From Lagopus muta (lineage: Eukaryota; Chordata; Aves; Galliformes; Phasianidae), in assembly GCF_023343835.1 (NCBI RefSeq), contig NC_064437.1:54696972-54760971 (forward strand): a DNA stretch of 64,000 bases, read 5' to 3'. The stretch's first letter is position 1. Each line of letters begins with the position of its first letter. Below, piece by piece: positions 59,601 through 64,000 of the stretch. Made by a program: the position numbers and the translations under genes. Under the pieces are notes generated by a model. The model ran no database searches. It worked only from the letters and a program-made list of their open reading frames with translations, and was not told the DNA's origin.

Positions 59601-62600
59601 ACTGAGTTAGACAAATAATCTGTTCCAGTGTTTCATTATTTACAAGTGATAAGAGAATCCCAGTGGGGTTGTTCCTGTAAGAATGGTATAGCTGCTTCAA
59701 ATTAAGGTCCTCAATCTTGGTGACTTGATGGGTCATCAGGGTAACAGGTTTATAGGTTTGCTTTTGTGGGTTGTTGGTTCATATACAAATAAAGGTTTCA
59801 ACCAAGCTGCAGAGGCAGAATTTTTCTCCATGTGGAGCCCAGTTATAATCTGTAGGATTTGTTTAGGGTCAGGGGTTAACTGCACAAATCAATTGCTGGT
59901 AGGGCCCAGGTCAATAATAATCAATAGCTGTTACTGTCTGTTGGTTGTTCAGTGCTTTGTTTTGTAGTTTTAATAAACTGGACATAATAGTCTGCTGTTT
60001 ATTGTCGTGTCAGAGAAGATAAGGGCCAAGCTGAACCATGGGGAAGTACAGTTCTCTCTTTCACTATTAGGGAAACTGATCTATAGGGGTGCAACAGAAT
60101 GGGAATTTATAGGAGCTCATACTGCCTTGCTTTGAGTTACCAAGTTTTCAGATTTCAAGGGAATCAATCCAGTGTACTAAGGAAACATTTCATAAATTCT
60201 CAGATCACTGATGTGATCTTTGGGTCTGTTTAAGGAAAATAAAATAAGGCAGTCACACTTCATAATTTCTGCTTCACATTTTTCAGGGTACTTATTATAA
60301 ATGCAAACATCCAGCTTCCATCTTTAATTATACAACAAACTGCATGTACCTACATTTGTACTGCATTATCCAGTGATTCTGATACACTCTACCTTCTTTC
60401 ATTTCCCCTCTCCACTGAGTAATAAATGTGATTATTTTTTTCACTTAAAGCATCCGCCTTCAGAAATTTCTTCCTCTCTACTGTTGAGTTTAAAGGAAGA
60501 GGTACTGTTTGTTCTTTATTCAAAGTAAAATAAATCGTGAAGGAAACCATCATAATGGAGACTGGTTTTGCTGATGCTGAAGTCTGTAGCAATCTTTTTT
60601 TTTTTTAAATTTAGATTTTGCCTTTTCATGATGCCATTCTCTGTATGTGCTAACCCTACTGATAAAAGTTGTTTCAACATACGTGAAGGGCAAGATGTAG
60701 TTCAAGAAGTTCAGCACAGGGTTTCCTGCAGTCACAGCCTGTCTGAATGGCCTCACTGACTTCAGGTGGTTCCTTCTGTGGACTCTCACCGAAACAAAAT
60801 GCAGTTTTGAGCCTAAGGACTCGCTCAAACCAGTAAGACCTCTCAAAGGGCTTACTGATATTTTTCACTAGTTCTGTCCCCCCAAAACTCCAATCATAAT
60901 GATTTAATTACCCAATTTTAATCACAGTTTAATCAGCCAGCAGGAAGCTTTGATTTAAGTAATCAGCTTTAATCTTATTTTCCATTTGCATTTTTCTAGA
61001 GAAAGATTGGTTGTCTCTTGCTGGCTGCCACATCTGAAAAGTGTATTTGCAGCTATATTTTGTTGTGGCTGTTTTGTTGTTTGTTTGTTTTTTGAAAGGC
61101 AAGATGATACGCTATGTCTTTGTACGATTATTTCTGCCTAGCATGCATTTATTGAAATTTCATAATTTAATATTTTTTATGTAAGAGAATAACGAGTGAA
61201 AAATTTATTACCTATTGGATTATATCTGATAGTTTATGTGAGATCATTGCTGCATGGAAATTAGAACTCTAAATGTGTAAAACAAAAATTAACTTCAGTA
61301 TTTGAAACTGTTCTAAATATGCTTGATATGTAACTAGAAAGCATTTTTCAAACTAGATTTTGAACTAAGTAATTCACAAAGTAATAAAAATACGGTTTGT
61401 TGATTATAATCTTCTTCAGAGTTTCAGAACAAGTAAAACCCACCATTTAACTCTTTATTATTAGTCTGGAAAGAAAAAAAAGCCATAGGACAAACGTTCC
61501 TGATCTTTAAGCTCCATCTGGTTTCTCTGGTTTCTCCACTTTCAATATGCTGAACTAATTGAATAGCTAACATGAAAACATATTCTCCCTCTAGCTTGAA
61601 GAGGCTGCAGATGTTATATTCTGTGTTAGGTTTTCAGCAGATTCTGGTAGTCTGCTATTTCTGCTGCTTCAATGACTTGACGTTTTTAATTGAGGCTGTA
61701 AACAGCTTAGCACTACATCTATTCAATTTGAAAGAGCTCAATACATACACTGACCATACACCATAACATAGCTTGTCATTATTTCTAACTTAATGTTAAA
61801 TAGGTTTATTTTTAGAACCAGGGATATTAATTCAAATAAGGAATGGCTGTAAAAAAAAAAAATCATCATCATCATATAAATTATTAATCTTCAAGTTGAC
61901 ATAGAATGACTTGGATTGGAAGGGGCCTCAAAGATCATCTAGTTCCAGTTCCACTGCCATGGGCAGGGTTGCCAACCATTAAATCAGACTGAGCAGGAGC
62001 TCATCAAATCTGGCCCTGGATACCTCCAGAGGTGGAGCAACCACAATTTATCTGGGCAGTCATCTGATATTAGTTGTGGAGGTATTCTGAATTTTCTTCA
62101 CTGTTACATTTTTGTATGATACAAGTAGAAATTGAAAGGGATGTTATTTCCTGATGGACTTGTGCTTGTATCTGACCCTGCTCAGGGAGGTCCTAAAGGT
62201 AATACAGAGTTGCAGAGCCACACTTGAAATCTACATCCATTAAAGTCCATGAAGTTAAACACCCTGTCAGCAGCCAGGAGAGAAAAGAACATGAGAGACG
62301 AGACAGCATGCTGTGATTTGCAGTTCAGAAACTTCTAGGGTTAGAAGTACTATCTTTGTTGGGAATATTTCTCCCACTGATATGTCCATACGCTTTCTGA
62401 TTCAGTACAATTTTTAGGATAGAATTTCAGAACTACTCAGAGCATGGTTTGAACCTAGCAAGGAATAAGCCTGCTATGTGATTCTTAAGGATCTTTTTCA
62501 AGGGGGAGAAATGCAGAGGAAGTTAGCAAATGAGAGTTTGCTTAATTTTCTATACCTGCTTGAAGATACCAAACCATGGGGTTGTGAGCTTGGCTTTCAA

Positions 62601-63292
62601 ATAATTCTATGTGCTGAAGTTTGGCATGAGAATTGTGGCTCATCTAAACATGTAGTTTAAGCCAAAATGCAGTAGGTCATCACAGAGGCAAAGGAACAAA
62701 GAGGCAGCAAGGCCAAGAGTAACATCTCTTTTTACCCCTCTGAGAAATAGTAATCTGGTTGTTCCATGTTGTAACAGCTATTAAGATTTTTAGAGAATTA
62801 AGTGAGCTATTAGAGTGCAAGGGAATTTTGTAGGCACTGAGTTTTCAATAAATGTTTAGACATTTACTGACTTACAGAACCAAAACCTCTAAGAGTTATA
62901 TTTGATAATATTCCCAATCTTTGTGTTAAGAGCGTCTGTGGTGTGAACTGACATTGTCTGAATGGCTGAAAATGCCCCCATTCTAGTGAAAAGACAACTG
63001 GTGAAGGAAACTTGTGAATCTGAGCATGAAAAAGCATGAAAATCTGGTTTCTTAATTCACCAAAATGCAAGGCAATTTTTAATTTGTTGTTCCCTTTCAA
63101 CCCAATTTAATTTCTGTCAATGTTTTCTGTTTGTTTTTTCAAGGAGATTGAAAAAGCCTGGAAAATGGTGGATGCAGCCTATGAAAAGGAACAGAAAGCA
63201 AAGGAAACAATTCATTCACTACAGGAGGAAATAGTACGCCTAACTAATTCAGTGGAGCAGGGATCTGGACTGTCCTCCAGTCAGGAATACAA
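56644..63292 (+). CDS. CFAP58: CFAP58 (CCDC147), 5' part of gene: three coding exons, 3' end outside window
   Basis: Cilia- and flagella-associated protein 58 is a long coiled-coil protein (about 870 residues in mammals) of motile cilia and the sperm flagellum midpiece. Exons 56644-56652, 57683-57964 and 63144-63292 join in frame to encode the first 146 residues plus two bases. The sequence starts MEEEKSAKLYLEESAFEALE and continues with TLEKFRTEYEKLYAVLKKS, ENEKRLMEKCRQLNAELVVN, TIASLKT|EIEKAWKMVD and YEKEQKAKETIHSLQEEI, which follow vertebrate CFAP58 closely. The composition is the Glu/Lys/Leu-rich heptad pattern of a continuous coiled coil. The ATG (ACCATGG) is a perfect Kozak context in a CpG promoter with an X-box. 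Exons and splice sites are seen; the name is from family similarity; function is from orthologues. Confidence 0.93.
56653..57682 (+). other. CFAP58 intron 1
   Basis: 1.0 kb; its first part is still GC-rich. No repeat or extra exon recognised. Confidence 0.75.
57683..57964 (+). CDS. CFAP58: CFAP58 coding exon 2
   Basis: A 282-nt, phase 0-0 exon with acceptor TTTCATTCAG|G and donor AAGACG|GTAAAG. Encodes EKSAKLYLEESAFEALEKDF through SRDDRGTIASLKT (94 codons), all coiled coil. Confidence 0.95.
61851..61875. repeat. A-run plus (ATC)n microsatellite
   Basis: A12 followed by four to five ATC units, 25 bp before a minus-strand CR1 end. Confidence 0.75.
61895..62070 (-). mobile_element. CR1 LINE 3' fragment
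   Basis: The plus strand reads ACATAGAATGACTTGGATTGG, AAGATCATCTAGTTCC, CCATGGGCAGGGTTGCCAACC, AAATCTGGCCCTGGATACCTC, TTTATCTGGGCAGTCA: the reverse complement of a CR1 3' end, 5'-truncated and short. Confidence 0.85.
63144..63292 (+). CDS. CFAP58: CFAP58 coding exon 3, last in window
   Basis: Acceptor TTTTTTCAAG|G, donor ATACAA|GTAAAT. Encodes EIEKAWKMVDAAYEKEQKAK, then LTNSVEQGSGLSSSQEY plus AA. Ends in phase 2, so the gene continues past the right edge. Confidence 0.95.
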
Positions 63293-64000
63293 GTAAATTT
63301 TCCACCAAAAAACAAGTGCCTGATCTAATTCTCTATTATTCTACACCTTGTTTAGCCGCTACTGTATACTAGAAGGTCACTGGAAATCGGAGACAGAGAT
63401 TTTTTTCTCCATTTCAGTTTTCTCATGAGTGCACATCTATTTGTTCACGTATTTGTGCAGTGAACGAGGACAGAATCAGACTGTTAGTGAGTTCATTGAG
63501 CATTGAATTAAGCTGAGAAAACAAAAAACAGTACTGTGCACTTTCTCAGTAATGGTCCCAGTGTTTTATCTGACGAGCATTTCGATATACCAAGTCTTTC
63601 AGAGTGGGAATCAGTCAAGTATTTAACTTACAATGGCAGTAGGGCCCAATAGGTAAGGAAAGGAAGCAGGAGACTTCTGTTCCTAGCTTTATTATAAAGC
63701 ATTATCATTGGCTGTATATATTCACACATCTAATTTTTTTTCTGTTGAACAATGCAGCCACTAGCATCAAGTGATCTAATCTCAGGTGGAGCCTCTGGCT
63801 GCTACAACATGCAAATAATTGTGATCCTGAGGATCCGTCGATTTTAAATGCCCTCCAAAAGCTCTCTTTATAGTCAGGTCCTCAGGTTGTTCTTATGCTT
63901 TAACATTAACTATAAACTCAAAGATGCAATAGAGTATATTGACCCTTAGGATCTGTGTACCTTCTGTTGAGATTGCTGATGGCTGAATCAGCTAATTCTG
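63293..64000 (+). other. Start of CFAP58 intron 3
   Basis: Intron sequence to the window edge; nothing recognised in it. Confidence 0.75.

Larger units (their letters stand above)
57965..63143 (+). other. CFAP58 intron 2
   Basis: 5.2 kb, AT-rich. Contains a T-run at about 60595-60606, a GTTT-rich tract at about 61075-61095, an A-run with (ATC)n at 61851-61875 and a CR1 fragment at 61899-62070. No exon recognised in it. Confidence 0.75.

Overview
The window is vertebrate nuclear DNA, almost certainly from a bird and most likely a galliform such as chicken. The genes are split into short exons with GT-AG introns, the promoters are CpG-rich, CR1 retrotransposons are the main dispersed repeat, and an avian-type endogenous-retrovirus LTR is present twice. 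Species cannot be fixed from sequence alone. There is no bacterial-style operon, CRISPR array or phage.

Layout, left to right: (1) 485-12669, minus strand: the first six coding exons of CFAP43 (WDR96), a WD-repeat protein of motile cilia; the rest of the gene lies off the left edge. (2) 14379-21334, plus strand: complete six-exon GSTO1 (omega-class glutathione transferase, 239 aa), with one LTR fragment in intron 4 and an LTR of opposite orientation in intron 5. (3) 21777-24755: a decayed CR1 LINE with recognisable endonuclease and reverse-transcriptase motifs, split by a second CR1 inserted in opposite orientation. (4) 24756-28830: intergenic. (5) 32097-33746, minus strand: the single coding exon of ITPRIP (549 aa), with a probable 3'UTR to about 28.8 kb and a probable non-coding first exon in a CpG island near 49.9 kb, implying a 16-kb 5'UTR intron. 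(6) 50300-56440: intergenic, with a copy of an unnamed dispersed repeat whose partner sits in CFAP43 intron 1. (7) 56644-63292, plus strand: first three coding exons of CFAP58 (CCDC147); the rest lies off the right edge.

The order CFAP43-GSTO1-ITPRIP-CFAP58 is the conserved vertebrate arrangement (human 10q25), which independently supports the calls. Mammals carry GSTO2 between GSTO1 and ITPRIP; here that interval holds the CR1 and no second GSTO.

The two flanking genes both encode proteins of motile cilia/flagella. Both promoters carry a near-identical RFX X-box (12 of 13 bases the same) just upstream of the start codon, suggesting shared RFX/FOXJ1-type ciliogenic control. GSTO1 and ITPRIP, between them, have unrelated jobs (glutathione-dependent redox chemistry; modulation of IP3-receptor calcium release). 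I found no convincing undescribed system; the best leads are the paired X-boxes, the unnamed repeat family and a few unexplained coding-like stretches in ITPRIP intron 1.
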